DNA from: Ahaetulla prasina
Lineage: Eukaryota > Chordata > Lepidosauria > Squamata > Colubridae
DNA: 64,000 bases
NCBI RefSeq assembly: GCF_028640845.1
Contig: NC_080546.1
Location: 67,671,205-67,735,204, forward strand
Direction: 5' to 3'
Below the pieces are notes generated by a model, which did not search any database, was not told the DNA's origin, and saw only the letters and a list, made by a program, of their open reading frames with translations. Below are positions 11,185 through 21,533 of the stretch, piece after piece. Made by a program: the position numbers and the translations under genes. Every line of letters begins with the position of its first letter. The first letter of the stretch is position 1.

Positions 11185-12014
11185 TTTATCCTTGCTTTTT
11201 TCCCATTCATATCCATTACTGTAACCTCTTCTCCCAGAACAACAACATTTTGGTTCATATCTCTGAACAGAATAGGCCTTTTTCATTTTACTTCCAACTG
11301 AAAACATCAAAAACATGTTTTGGTTCAGATGGATTAATAGAACCTGCTGTTCTATTTTTTGTTTGATTAAAAACACTTCTTGATAAATAAAAAGGTTTAT
11401 TTATTAAACCTAGATGAATTATTATTATTACTATTATTATTGCTGTTAAATGCCTTTTTAGGGATTATATTTATATATCTTAAACATAGTATTCCTCTAC
11501 TGAGATCAAACATCTCTGAAAATGGAAAACATTTTTATAAATAAACCGTTTGCTTTAGTCAAAAGAGAATCTGTACAATTACATAAAAAGATCATTTAAA
11601 TCTATGACAGCTCTTCATTTAACATGCTCAATATACCGTAGTTAAAATTCTTTTAGCAAAGTATCTTTGGTTTCACTAATTTCCTTATAAAAATTGTTGA
11701 AGATAATGAAATGTGGTTGAAGGTTTTGAAGGAAATTAAACAAGCATAAATGGGCTATGATTTAATTTATGGACAGCCTTGGGATAATATTTGTTTCTTT
11801 AAGATGAAACAGGTAGAGAAAGATTCCATATGAACTGTTTAATTTCTGCTGAAATGCAGACCCAAACTCTCTACTTCTTTTCATAATCATTCTTGTTTTA
11901 ACATACCCTGTCTTTAAATTGGTTTAAGACTTCAATTATTTTTCAGTAATGGAAAACTTTCAACGGAGATGCTGCTAAATTGTTGTTGTTTTTTTCAAAT
12001 TGGAAGAAACCTTA

Positions 12015-12649
<635 letters not shown>

Positions 12650-12940
12650 TAATGTTATAGAAGTGTAACAGAGTTGTTAACGCCTGGAACTCATTACCAG
12701 ACTCCATAGTCTCTATTCAAAATCACAAAATCTTCAACCAAAAACTGTCTACTATTGACCTCACCCCATTCCTAAAAGGATTATAAGGGGCGTGCATAAG
12801 AGCACAAAAGTGCCTACTGTTCCTGTCCTATTGTTCCTTTCATTATATCAAATTAACATAACTGTTGCATATGTGTTGTTTTATTTATGACGATGTTTGT
12901 GTATTCTGTTGTGACAAAAATAAAAAAATAAAAAGTGACT
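12650..12940 (+). repeat. L3-like LINE 3' end
   Basis: It shares GAGTTGTTAA, ACCAAAAACTGTCTACTATT, GACCTCACCCCATTCCTAAA and AAGGGGCGTGCATAAG with 41990-42130, then continues into a 3' UTR ending ACAAAAATAAAAAAATAAAA. This family may be the L3-type CR1 LINE reported from snakes; that name is from memory and unverified. Confidence 0.75.
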
Positions 12941-13091
12941 AAAGAGTACAAAACTTTTGCCTGGTATACCCTGCATAACACATGAACTAATAACATGCAT
13001 ATCTCTCTGGAAGCAAATGTATGAGTTCCACTTTTAATTTGAAATTGTTTTTGTTGAGAACAAAACATTGACAGGTTCAGTTCCAAAAAAA

Positions 13092-13200
13092 CTAGTGGTG
13101 GGATTCAGCTGGTTCACACCGGTTCATGGGAACCAGTAGTTAACTTTCTGGGCAGTTTGGCGAACCGGCTGTTGGAAGAAATCTTCTTCCAACGCCTTTT
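13092..13200. mobile_element. hAT MITE left end
   Basis: TAGTGGTGGGATTCAGCTGG, CACACCGGTTC and GGCGAACCGGCTGTTGG form the left terminus of a squamate hAT MITE (expected CAGTGGTGGG). The right terminus is missing nearby. Confidence 0.65.
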
Positions 13201-13752
13201 GTTTTTCCCACTTTATGGGTAATCCTCTCAGGCAGGAAGGAGGTGTCTGGTGTGCCTGTATGTATTGTTTCTAGCCTGCTTAAGTGTTTTTCGAAACTGC
13301 CTCTGAGTTAAGCCTTGTTACATTGTAACAGCTGGTCTTAATGGTTCTTGGCAGTATGACCAGACTTTCTATAGCCTGAGTGGCTTCTCTGGAGTTTTTT
13401 CCCTCTTTGCTGGTACTTTTATTCTGGGACTTGGGAGGAGGGACTCATTGGATTAAAAGATATTTACATAAAGGTTGGCATAGCCATAGAAAAAATGGCT
13501 GAGAGGCAGGATGCAAGCTTGGCACTCTTCTCTGATTTTTTTTACTGACTTTCTGGGGGCATGTGATTTTTCCTTAAATCTGGATGATTTCCTTGGGATA
13601 TCTTGTGAGGTGAGTGAGACCAGCTGGTATCTTTAAGTGGTGCAAATGGATCTAAGGATTGCTTCTCCTGGATGGAAAAGGGTGCTTTGTCAGTTCACTG
13701 ATCACCAGAATCTCTTGTCTATGGGTATTCTTCAGTCATTCACATGGTTGTT
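13201..13752. other. No gene seen
   Basis: Moderate-GC intronic sequence of possible repeat origin. No motif identifies a family. Confidence 0.35.
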
Positions 13753-13832
13753 CCAAAGGTGCTTTTTTCAAGAGGCAACTGGTCTTTCTTAGTTTCCACA
13801 AGTCCAGTTGCCTCTTGAAAAAGCACTTTTGG
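13753..13832. repeat. Long near-perfect hairpin
   Basis: The left arm CAAGAGGCAACTGG with upstream CCAAAGGTGCTTTT is mirrored by CCAGTTGCCTCTTG and AAGCACTTTTGG. The arms pair over about 29 bp with one mismatch and one indel, around a 21-nt loop. Confidence 0.85.
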
Positions 13833-14195
13833 GATAAGAGTCCCTTGCATTGCTTTGGAATGGCCAAGGCACATGATTGCTCACTGATAGTAAGTGGATC
13901 CTCCTTACAATTCATTTGACTTTTCTCTCATGATAATAAGGCTTAGTAACATGACACCAATTGTAGAAAGTTAGCACCCACCCCTCTCCTAGAAGAATGA
14001 AATATTTTGAGAAATATTTAAAAGGAATAATATATTTCCCTGGACAAAAAATGGAGAAACATGTTTTCTTAGTGGGAGAAAGCAGCCCCCACCTTCTTTA
14101 ATACCCCACAGCAGATGTCAGCACTTAGGAGATAAAGAGATAGATAGCTCTATTCATAGGCAAAAATTCCCTGCAGCAAGGTCTGAACAAAGGCG
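13833..14195. other. No gene seen
   Basis: Unassigned intronic sequence between the hairpin and the BovB end. Confidence 0.35.
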
Positions 14196-14355
14196 GAATG
14201 GGATTAACCCTCACTGTGGCTGGACGGAGTCACTGAAGCAGTAGGCATGAATTTAAATGGACTCCAGAGGATGGTAGAGGACAGGAAGGCCTGGAGGAAT
14301 GTTGTCCATGGGGTCGCGATGGGTCGGACACGACTTCGCAACTAACAACAACAAA
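14196..14355 (+). pseudogene. RTE/BovB LINE 3' end
   Basis: The frame reads LNGLQRMVEDRKAWRNVVHG and then VAMGRTRL, matching the conserved C-terminus of BovB ORF2. It is followed by AACTAACAACAACAAAACAA as the tail. GTCCATGGGGTCGCGATGGG and TCGGACACGACTTCGCAACT are the hallmark nucleotides. BovB is known to be abundant and horizontally spread in squamates. It is heavily 5'-truncated. Confidence 0.85.
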
Positions 14356-14559
14356 ACAAGACCTAAAACAGGAGGAAAGACACAATAGGAATTGCCCAAC
14401 ACCCTTTCAGGACACAAGCCTCTTCATTACATCATCTCAGAGAGTCCAAACTTCAACTAAACCCATGTGATTCTGCTTCATCATTAAACCATCTCTCAAA
14501 TCAGCCTCCATGTTTCCAGTGTCTTTCTCCCAGCTTGGAACTGAATCAGATGGATATTT

Positions 14560-14830
14560 CTTTTTTTTTTTTTTTGTTTACATTTATACCCCGCCCTTCT
14601 CCGAAGACTCAGGGCGGCTTACAGTGTATAAGGCAATAGTCTCATTCTATTTGTATATTTTTACAAAGTCAACTTATTGCCCCCCCAACAATCTGGGTCC
14701 TCATTTTACCTACCTTATAAAGGATGGAAGGCTGAGTCAACCTTGGGCCGGGCTTGAACCTGCAGTAATTGCAGGCTTCTGTGTTCTTAATAACAGGCCT
14801 TACCAGGCTGAGCTATCCGGCCCTTTCTTC
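14560..14830 (-). repeat. tRNA-derived SINE (GGGCCGG head), reversed
   Basis: Read on the minus strand it starts GGGCCGGATAGCTCAGCCTG (A box region), has the B box GGTTCAAGCC, a body with AAGGTAGGTAAAATGAGGAC, and the 3' end GCCGCCCTGAGTCTTCGGAG, GGGCGGGGTATAAATGTAAA plus poly(A). The tail resembles the L2 3' ends in this window, consistent with L2-driven mobilisation. Confidence 0.9.
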
Positions 14831-15264
14831 CAATACAGGCTTGAAGTTTATTTAGATATCTGTGGCATGTACTAAGTTTTTGTGATCTTGACAAGCTTGG
14901 GAGGGCAGAGACTTGATCCACTTATATTTTGTTAATTTGTCTCTTTAGCTTGGCATTTTGTAGCTCAACTATGCCCACCCACTTTTTGGAGAGCTTAAAT
15001 GACCTCTCTGCTAAAGGGTTTCACTTTACGAGCAAAAGTTGGCTGCTGATAGTTATTATTACATTTTAACTATTTTAATTCCTCAATTCCCCTGTCTGAT
15101 TTGTAACACTGGGTTGCAGGCATTGCTGATGAAAAGTAAGGTTTTCAGACAGAATGTTTTAGGTTTCCATGATGGCTGTGACTGTCATTGATTTTCAGTG
15201 TGTATTCCCCCATTTCTAATCTAATGATTGGTATTTAGAGCAGCTTTTTACAAGCAAAGAAGCC
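14831..15264. other. No gene seen
   Basis: Unassigned intronic sequence. Confidence 0.35.
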
Positions 15265-15425
15265 TTTTGTATCTTTGACTTACAAAGATACAAAATCTTT
15301 GTAAGTTTTTATAATGCTTGATTTACAACAGTTCATTTAGTGACTATTCAATGTTACAATAGCATTGAAATAAGTGACTTATGACTGTTTTTCACGCTTA
15401 TGACTGTTGCAGCATCCCCATGGTC
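15265..15425. repeat. Squamate TTACGACC-type repeat, 5' part
   Basis: TTTACAACAGTTCATTTAGT, GAAATAAGTGACTTATGACT, CACGCTTATGACTGTTGCAG and CATCCCCATGGTCAC belong to the same repeat whose right end is at 8064-8165. It is cut at the right by a hAT MITE fragment. Confidence 0.6.
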
Positions 15426-15427
15426 AC

Positions 15428-15574
15428 TAGAGGCTGGGCGAGGTGAAGCGCCCCTCAACATGAGTGATGTCAAGTTGGCCACCCACCCAGTCACATGACC
15501 ACCCAGCCACACCTACCCAGCTGGTCAGAGTAGAGAACTGGTTGTTAACTTATTTGAATCCCATCACTGGAAGA
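15428..15574. mobile_element. hAT MITE right end
   Basis: GTCACATGACCACCCAGCCA and AACTTATTTGAATCCCATCA ending at CACTG are the reversed terminus of the hAT MITE family at 13092. The left terminus is degraded. Confidence 0.6.
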
Positions 15575-16978
15575 AGCTATGAAATGAAAAAAAAAACAGG
15601 ACTTACACTTTTTTTAAATAAAATAAGCCCACCATTCATATCTGATATTTAAATTAATATTTGTTAACAATCTTTGGAGACTATCTATAAATGTATCAGA
15701 ACAGGAAATGAAAGAGTACAGCTTCATTATGGTAGAATAACAATATGACAGGAATCCAAGAACACTCTCTGGATATCACCTTTTTATCTGCCAATCCTTC
15801 CTACTGAAGTTTAAAACCTAGCTGAAATACCTGTGAGTTATTCCCCCCCAATTATATGTTAATTTTTAAATATCATATCTTTGTAAACCAAAAATCTTGC
15901 AGAGAAAAATCAGCAGGTTTGTTTAAGGAATCTGGAGGCTAACTCAATATGATGTCCCCCTAAATATATACAGCTCTAGATTAAAATTGCAGACAGACTG
16001 TTGGAAAATGAGAAGATGGAAGAGGAGCAGGTTCAGTGTACCTTAAAGAAAACAGGATCACTGACAATGATTACAATGCTGCAGTAAATTAAGAAATCTA
16101 CAGATTTCAGAAAAGTTTTGGTTTACAGGTCTGGAAAAGCCTCAGATTCAATTCTTGACATGGTATCTTGACATGGAAAAATTATGATCAGGTGAGTTTT
16201 CAGAAATTTATTTATATGCTTGTTTTTTCCTTAGCTAAAAGATTTTCACCATTATGGAATCCAAAACAAATCCAAAAGCAGCCTATTCTGCATGTTATTT
16301 CTGAAAAAGAAGTTCCTTATACACAGTAAAAGTTGGTATCACAGTTGAGAGGTGGTTCAGAGGCCTAACTGAGACATGGACCAATAGCACTGCTGAGAGG
16401 CAGAGAGGCATCCCAGTTAGGAGATGGAGAGGCAGCCTGGTGGCACAGCTGAAAGGTAGCCCAGCAGCCCAACAGCCTAGCAACCCAGCCCAGGTGCCCA
16501 GAGATTCCAAAATACGCACTGAGACAGCCGGAGGCCAGCTGAGCATTGCAGTGCAAACAGAGGCCAGCTGAGCAGTGGTAAAATGGAGCAGTGGTAAAAT
16601 GGCAGCAGACCAGTGGCTGACAGCAGCGCAGTGGACCAGCTGAGCAGTGATGGCACAGAACTAAGTGGCAGCGGAGTGCCCAGAGCAGCACATTATACCT
16701 GAAAACCTCGATAGTGATAGACAACCAAAGGGCAAGAAGACAGGGAGAAAAGAGATAAGGACAAAACACTTCTAGACAGAAGGGAAAGGGATACATTTTC
16801 AAGTGTATATCATGCATATCACAGTACATACTTTCACATTTTTAAATGCACTTTTAGAATTTTAAATTTTTAAATTAGATTTGTTTTCTAATTCTGTGAT
16901 TAAATCTTTTATATTTCTAACATTTATAACTTTTTAAAGTTTATTCCTTAAACAAACTAGCAAAAAGAAACATAGTCA
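15575..16978. other. No gene seen
   Basis: AT-rich sequence, with a repetitive CAGCAGCCCAGC-like stretch at 16340-16690. A 154-codon minus-strand frame there (16365-16829) has biased composition and no domain. Positions 16820-16978 may be CR1 5' UTR. Confidence 0.4.
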
Positions 16979-17704
16979 TGGAAAAAGAGACTGACACTGT
17001 TCTGATTTGTAAAATATGTTCCATGTATGAGCTTATGCCCATAGAAGACCCAAATTATACATCTAGTAAATGCAAACAAAACGAATTACTTAGAAGAAAA
17101 AGTAAAGGGTCTAGGGGCAACTCTAGCCATCCTGAGACTCAACCTACAAAATGAGAAACTCCAATCTAAGCAAGGCTATATCCAAATTGAACATAATAAG
17201 AAACAAACAACTTAAAAAACAACAACAGATCCAGAAAACTACAGACCAACCAGCCTGACATCAATACCTGGGAAGATCTTGGAAAAGATAATCAAGCAGC
17301 AAATCTGCAAATACCTAGAAGCAAGCAAAATTATAACCAGAAGCCAACATGGGTTCATGTGGACATATAGTATATTTGGATTTCAGTAAGACATTTGATA
17401 AAGTAGACCACAACCTACTTCTTGGCAAGCCAGAAAAATGTGGGATAGAAATGTGGGACAGCACCACCACTAGATGGATTTGTATCTGGTTAACAAACCA
17501 TACTCAATATGAAGTTCTTAACAGAACTACATATACATGTAGAGAACTAGGCAGTGGGGTGCCCCAGGTTTCTGTTTTAGGCTCAAACTTTTCAATATCT
17601 TCACAAATGATTTAGATGAGGGAATAGAAGGGGAACTTATCAAATTTGCAGACAACACCAAGCTGGCAGGAATAGCCAACACCCCAGAAGATAGGCTCAA
17701 GATC
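16979..17704 (+). pseudogene. CR1 LINE remnant (ORF1 start, RT middle)
   Basis: An ATG at 16979 opens MEKETDTVLICKICSMYELM and continues with a CX2C...CX2C pattern (CKIC, SKCK), matching the zinc-binding N-terminus of CR1 ORF1 also seen near 54150. After a large internal deletion, 17230-17700 encodes degraded reverse transcriptase: NYRPTSLTSIPGKILEKII, then RTRQWGAPGF (for VPQGS), LFNIFTNDLDEGIEG and KFADNTKLAGIAN. The catalytic FADD reads FADN, so it could not function. A SINE interrupts the copy at 17712. Confidence 0.85.
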
Positions 17705-17711
17705 TAGATGC

Positions 17712-17990
17712 ATTTTTTTTTTAAATTTATATCCCGCCTTTCTCCGAAGACTCAGGGCGGCTTACACTGTGTTAAGCAATAGTCTTCATCCATTTGTATA
17801 TTATATACAAAGTCAACTTTATTGACCCCAACAATCTGGGTCCTCATTTTACCTACCTTATAAAGGATGGAAGGCTGAGTCAACCTTGGGCCTGGTGGGA
17901 CTTGAACTTGCAGTAATTGCAAGCAGCTGTGTTAATAACAGACAGACTTAGTCTGCTGAGCCACCAGAGGCCCAGTCTTTATAGACTGAT
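17712..17990 (-). repeat. tRNA-derived SINE (GGCCTCTGG head), reversed
   Basis: On the minus strand it starts GGCCTCTGGTGGCTCAGCAG, carries the B box GTTCAAGTCCC, and ends GCCGCCCTGAGTCTTCGGAG, GGCGGGATATAAATTT plus an A-rich tail. It is inserted in the CR1 reverse transcriptase frame, which continues on the right at 17991. Confidence 0.9.
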
Positions 17991-18651
17991 ACACTGGGCC
18001 CTATCTAACAAAACAAAATTATGGTTTTACTTTTCTTCATGGCAAGAAAAACCAAATATAAAGATACAAATTACATGAAACTTGGCTCAATACCACTAAC
18101 AGAACTGCTTAATGCATTCTTTGCATCTGTCTTCATGCAAAAAGATAATACAGCCCAACCTACTAAAAACATAACTGTAAAAGATAGGCTAGGAATACAA
18201 ATTAAAATAAACAAGAAAATGGTTAAGAGAACACCTGTCTGCTTTAGATAAGTTCAAATCCATAGACTTGACAGATTACATCCCAGAGTATTGAAGGAAC
18301 CATTGAATCGGGAAGAACTTGGAAAAAATAAAAAAGCAACAGATCTGTGAACAGATGGATTTGCAACTGGCTGACAAACCATAACCAACATGTAGTCATT
18401 AATGGAATTACATCTATATTGCCAGAAGTAAGCAGTGGGGTACCCCAAGGTTTTGTTTTAGGCCCAGTACTCTTTAATATCTTCAAAAACAATTTAGATG
18501 AGTGAACAGAAGGGAACTCATCCAATTTGCAGATGAAACCAAGCTGGCAGGAATAGCCAACATCCCAGAAAATGGTCTCAAGATATGATCCAAAAAAGCC
18601 CATGCAATCCTAGGTTGCATTAACAGAGAGGTAGAATCAAGATCATGTAGT
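17991..18651 (+). pseudogene. CR1 LINE remnants, RT region
   Basis: Right of the SINE the RT frame resumes (residues like HWALSNKTK). The segment 18160-18230 repeats an earlier part of ORF2 (NITVKDRLGIQIKINKKMVK). At 18410-18540 come a second VPQG-type motif ([20 protein letters not shown]) and QMKPSWQE for the DDTKLAG block. At least two rearranged CR1 pieces are therefore joined. Stops and frameshifts are frequent. Confidence 0.8.
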
Positions 18652-18656
18652 ACCAC

Positions 18657-19051
18657 TGTCAGGGTTCCAAGTAACATATCTATAGCAAACAAAACTCTGA
18701 GTCAGGCAATTTCCTCAAATAATAGGTTTATTGGACATGGTATATTGGCACAGGCTGGTAAAAACCAACTCTGATTATTCTCACAGTTTTCACCCAATTA
18801 AAGGTAAATGTTTGCTGTTTTCTCAAAATAATCAATCACATGGTCCAATCAGGATATTGTCCAGTTGCTAGGTAACTCCAGTCCCCTCCTTCAGAGTACC
18901 TGCACAAATTTTCTTAGTTCCCAAGAGAAAGTAATTTGTTTTGATTACAACACCCCAACAATCTCTATTCCCCCCTCCCTATCCCTCTTCTCCATTGTGT
19001 CAGCAATGAAGTCTCAAAATGGCCTCAGTAAGGCCAGCTTCAGGGTTGACA
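18657..19051 (-). mobile_element. Solo LTR with 5-bp target duplication
   Basis: It is bounded by TGTCAGGGTTCCAAG and CTTCAGGGTTGACA and flanked by ACCAC on both sides (18652-18656 and 19052-19056). It is homologous to 10799-11184 in reverse orientation. On the minus strand it has ATTGGACCATGTGATTG (CAAT-like) and CCAATAAACC near the 3' end. It is inserted into CR1: coding for LHLEYCIQFY resumes just after it. Confidence 0.88.
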
Positions 19052-19056
19052 ACCAC

Positions 19057-19872
19057 TTTATAAAGTCTTAGTAAGACTACACTTAGAATACTGCATCCAG
19101 TTTTACAGAATACAGAATAGAGTTGGAAGGGACCTTGAATGTTGCAGGAATTGGGTATGTCTAGTCTACTGTAGTGAAAAGAAGAACTGGGGGTGACATG
19201 ATAGCAGTGTACCAATATTTGAGGGTCTGCCACAAAGAAGATGAAGTCAACCTTTTTTCCAAACCACCAGAAGACAAGACAAGACAAGAAACAATGGATG
19301 GAAACTAAACAAGGAGAGAAGTTACCTAGAACTAAGGAGAAATGTCATAAAAGTGAAGACAATTAGCAATTATAATTGCTTGCTTTCAGAAGTTGTGAAT
19401 GCTCCATCACTGAAGTCTTTTAAGAAGAGACCAGACAACCATTTTTCTGGAATGGTATAGGGCAGACCTGGGCAAATTAAGGCCCGCGGGCCACATCCGG
19501 CCCTTTGTACGTCCCTGTCCGGCCCGCGTGAGGCCAATCAAGTTATTGTTTGTGGAGATTAACAAATTAAAAAATAAATTGCACTGGTTCAATAATTGTT
19601 TTTCTTATTTAACCAATAGACCACAGTTTCACATAACCTAATATACATATTTACAGAGTGCTTTATTCTTCTGATTATCAGTACCAGCTATTCAAAATAT
19701 TTAATTTAAGTATTTTACAATGAAAGAAAGTTGGTGGCCCTCTGACACAATTCAGGCTTCTCATGCGGCCCCTGATAAAAATTAATTGCCCACCCCTGGT
19801 ATAGGGTCTCCTGCTTGAGCAGGTGATTGGACTAGAAGACCTCCAAGGTGCCTTTCAAATCTGTTATTCTAT
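19057..19872 (+). pseudogene. CR1 LINE 3' end, split by a hAT MITE
   Basis: Decayed codons for LHLEYCIQF, GWKLNKERSYLELRRNV and VNAPSLKSFKKRPDNHF mark the ORF2 C-terminus. The CR1 3' UTR (CTCCTGCTTGAGCAGG, GATTGGACTAGAAGACCTCC) resumes after a MITE at 19463-19798 and ends near 19872. Confidence 0.88.
19463..19798. mobile_element. hAT MITE, complete with 8-bp target duplication
   Basis: It starts CAGACCTGGGCAAATTAAGG and ends AATTGCCCACCCCTG. GTATAGGG flanks both sides (19455-19462 and 19799-19806). It includes GCCCGCGGGCCACATCCGGC. It is inserted into the CR1 3' UTR, so it is younger than that copy. Confidence 0.92.
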
Positions 19873-19974
19873 TAGTAATGTATCCAGATTAGTTTTCAGT
19901 TTTCTTCCAAGTGTCCTTTAGCTAAAATAATAAACGATGATAAAGAAAAAGAAAAAGAATGACATTGCCAGTGG

Positions 19975-20452
19975 TGAAATCAGGCAGGGCAGCTGTCACG
20001 CAGCAAGGAGCCAGGTACGTGATCAGCAAGCCCATCTGACACCTATGACCCCATCTCACAAGGAGGGATTCACACCCGGCAATCTGAGGTACAGTGGTCT
20101 CCCTCGGCTCTAGGCTCTCTCTAATCACAACCGCCACCCCCCCACCCCTACCCTGAGCCCTCGGCTGATGGAATGCACGGAAACCCGGCGGGCACATCTC
20201 AACAAGGGGCACGCCCCCTTCCGTGCCCAGCCAGGTTTCCGTAACGCCTATGAGGTCCGCGGCGCCCCCCTGAATAAGGTCGTGTATTAGGGGGGCCTTG
20301 TTAACTACGGACCGTGCATTGCATAACATGAGCCGAAGGCCCAGGCTCTGAGGGTCTTGACCATCCAGGGAACGGGAAAAGGACGGGGGATCGGGGCGCG
20401 CGATCGCCTGCAGACATCGAACGCGCGCCCCCCCAGAACGATATGATCCCCC
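19975..20452 (-). pseudogene. L2 LINE endonuclease fragment
   Basis: The frame encodes the N-terminal endonuclease region of L2 ORF2: [29 protein letters not shown] (catalytic E in TETW), RGGGVAVVI and [11 protein letters not shown]. It stops short of the GDFN block, so both ends are truncated. It ends at an A/G-rich stretch (GATAAAGAAAAAGAAAAAG on the plus strand). It directly abuts the Gypsy integrase tail at 20455. The protein matches 22470-22830 closely. Confidence 0.85.
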
Positions 20453-20454
20453 CC

Positions 20455-20862
20455 TTCCCCTATCTTTTCAGGCTTGAGCAAACTAACAATAAAACAAAGG
20501 GTGAATCCATTTAAGATTCTTTGGCAGGTATGATTTCTGCATGATAACTGGGCTGATTACTTTTACAATTGGGAATGGGTCCACATATTTAGGTCTCAGT
20601 TTCTTTGATTTTTGGGTAGTCTGTAAGTATTTAGTGGACAAATACATTTTATCACCCACTTGGAAGTTTTTTGGTTTTGCCCTCTTTTTGTTAGCCTGTT
20701 ATTTATGGACTTGATGTCCATCTTCCAACACCTTATGTGTTACTGGCCAGGTGTGTTGAAGCTGTTCAATCTCTCCATCAAGGAGGGGGGAAGAGGCTTC
20801 TCTTGAGGCAGTTCTGGTATGGGGACGAAATCCTGGCTAGAAGCTACCTTGAACACAGTGAA
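20455..20862 (-). pseudogene. Ty3/Gypsy integrase C-terminus (left part of a split element)
   Basis: Read on the minus strand: SQDFVPIPELPQEKPLPPSL, a frameshifted linker, FQVGDKMYLSTKYLQ, the GPF/Y-like KLRPKYVDPFPIVKVISPV, and a strand ending VSLLKPEK. It is the C-terminal continuation of the integrase whose core is at 28432-28970; an L2 insertion of about 7.5 kb separates them. Frameshifts make it nonfunctional. Confidence 0.82.
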
Positions 20863-20880
20863 ATTAGTACTGCGCATTCG

Positions 20881-20892
20881 CAAGATGGCGGC
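20881..20892 (+). promoter_or_regulatory. YY1-type motif at L2 5' end
   Basis: CAAGATGGCGGC lies about 15-20 bp from the apparent 5' start of L2 copy A. The core CAAGATGGC is the YY1 site that positions initiation in human L1. Function here is inferred. Confidence 0.5.
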
Positions 20893-21439
20893 GCCCTGAG
20901 GATCCGGCATCGGCAATTCCTCGGCTTCTTAAGGATGGCAGCACCCCGGTCGCTTGCTAAGCTGCTCATGCCCCCGGTCTGGTTAATCGTCTTTCGGGCA
21001 GCCGTGGGAGAGATCTCCAGATCTTCTTGGTCCCACGGCTGCTGGGAACGGATCCGGGAGGGCGAGCGGTGGATAGCGGCGGCCATGTTTGTGGCGCATG
21101 GCGTGGTGAGCCGGCCTGCTTTTGGCCGCGCCGTTTTGGGCCCTTCTCCCTCGGCTGCGAGTCAAGCTGCAGCGGGGGTGAAGCGGCCGTTTTTGGCTTT
21201 CTGACAGCTTTTTGCCATGAGGTTTTCGGCCACGAGGTTTCCGGACTTTCTCTGTTGCGGCCTCAACTTTCATCTCGGCGTTCTCGACCCCTTTCGGCCC
21301 CACGGGGAGGCCCGGCCCTTTGGGAGGCCTCTTGGAGGGGCTTGGAGAGACCTGGAGAGACCTGGTCTCTGGAGCGGCCCGGACATTCCAGTGGGTGATG
21401 GCTGCGGAGATGGAAGTAACCCCTGGCTGGCGTGTTCTC

Positions 21440-21533
21440 GTCGAGTTTGGAGACATAGTGTAAGCCGCCCTGAGTCTTTGGAGAAGGGCGGGATATAAAT
21501 GCAAATAAAATAAAAATAAAATAAAATAAAAGA
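21440..21533 (+). repeat. 5'-truncated SINE or L2 tail in L2 leader
   Basis: GTAAGCCGCCCTGAGTCTTT, GGAGAAGGGCGGGATATAAA and an (AATAAA)n-like tail form a SINE/L2 3' end embedded in the L2 leader. Confidence 0.8.

Noticed and set aside
14560..14830. Possible tRNA gene (A and B boxes)
   Set aside because: The tRNA-like head is fused to a SINE body and L2-type tail and recurs at other loci, so it is a SINE and not a tRNA gene.
16365..16829. 154-codon minus-strand open frame
   Set aside because: Cys/Leu/His-rich translation of a repetitive GCAGCCCAGC-type stretch. No recognisable domain, no splice context.
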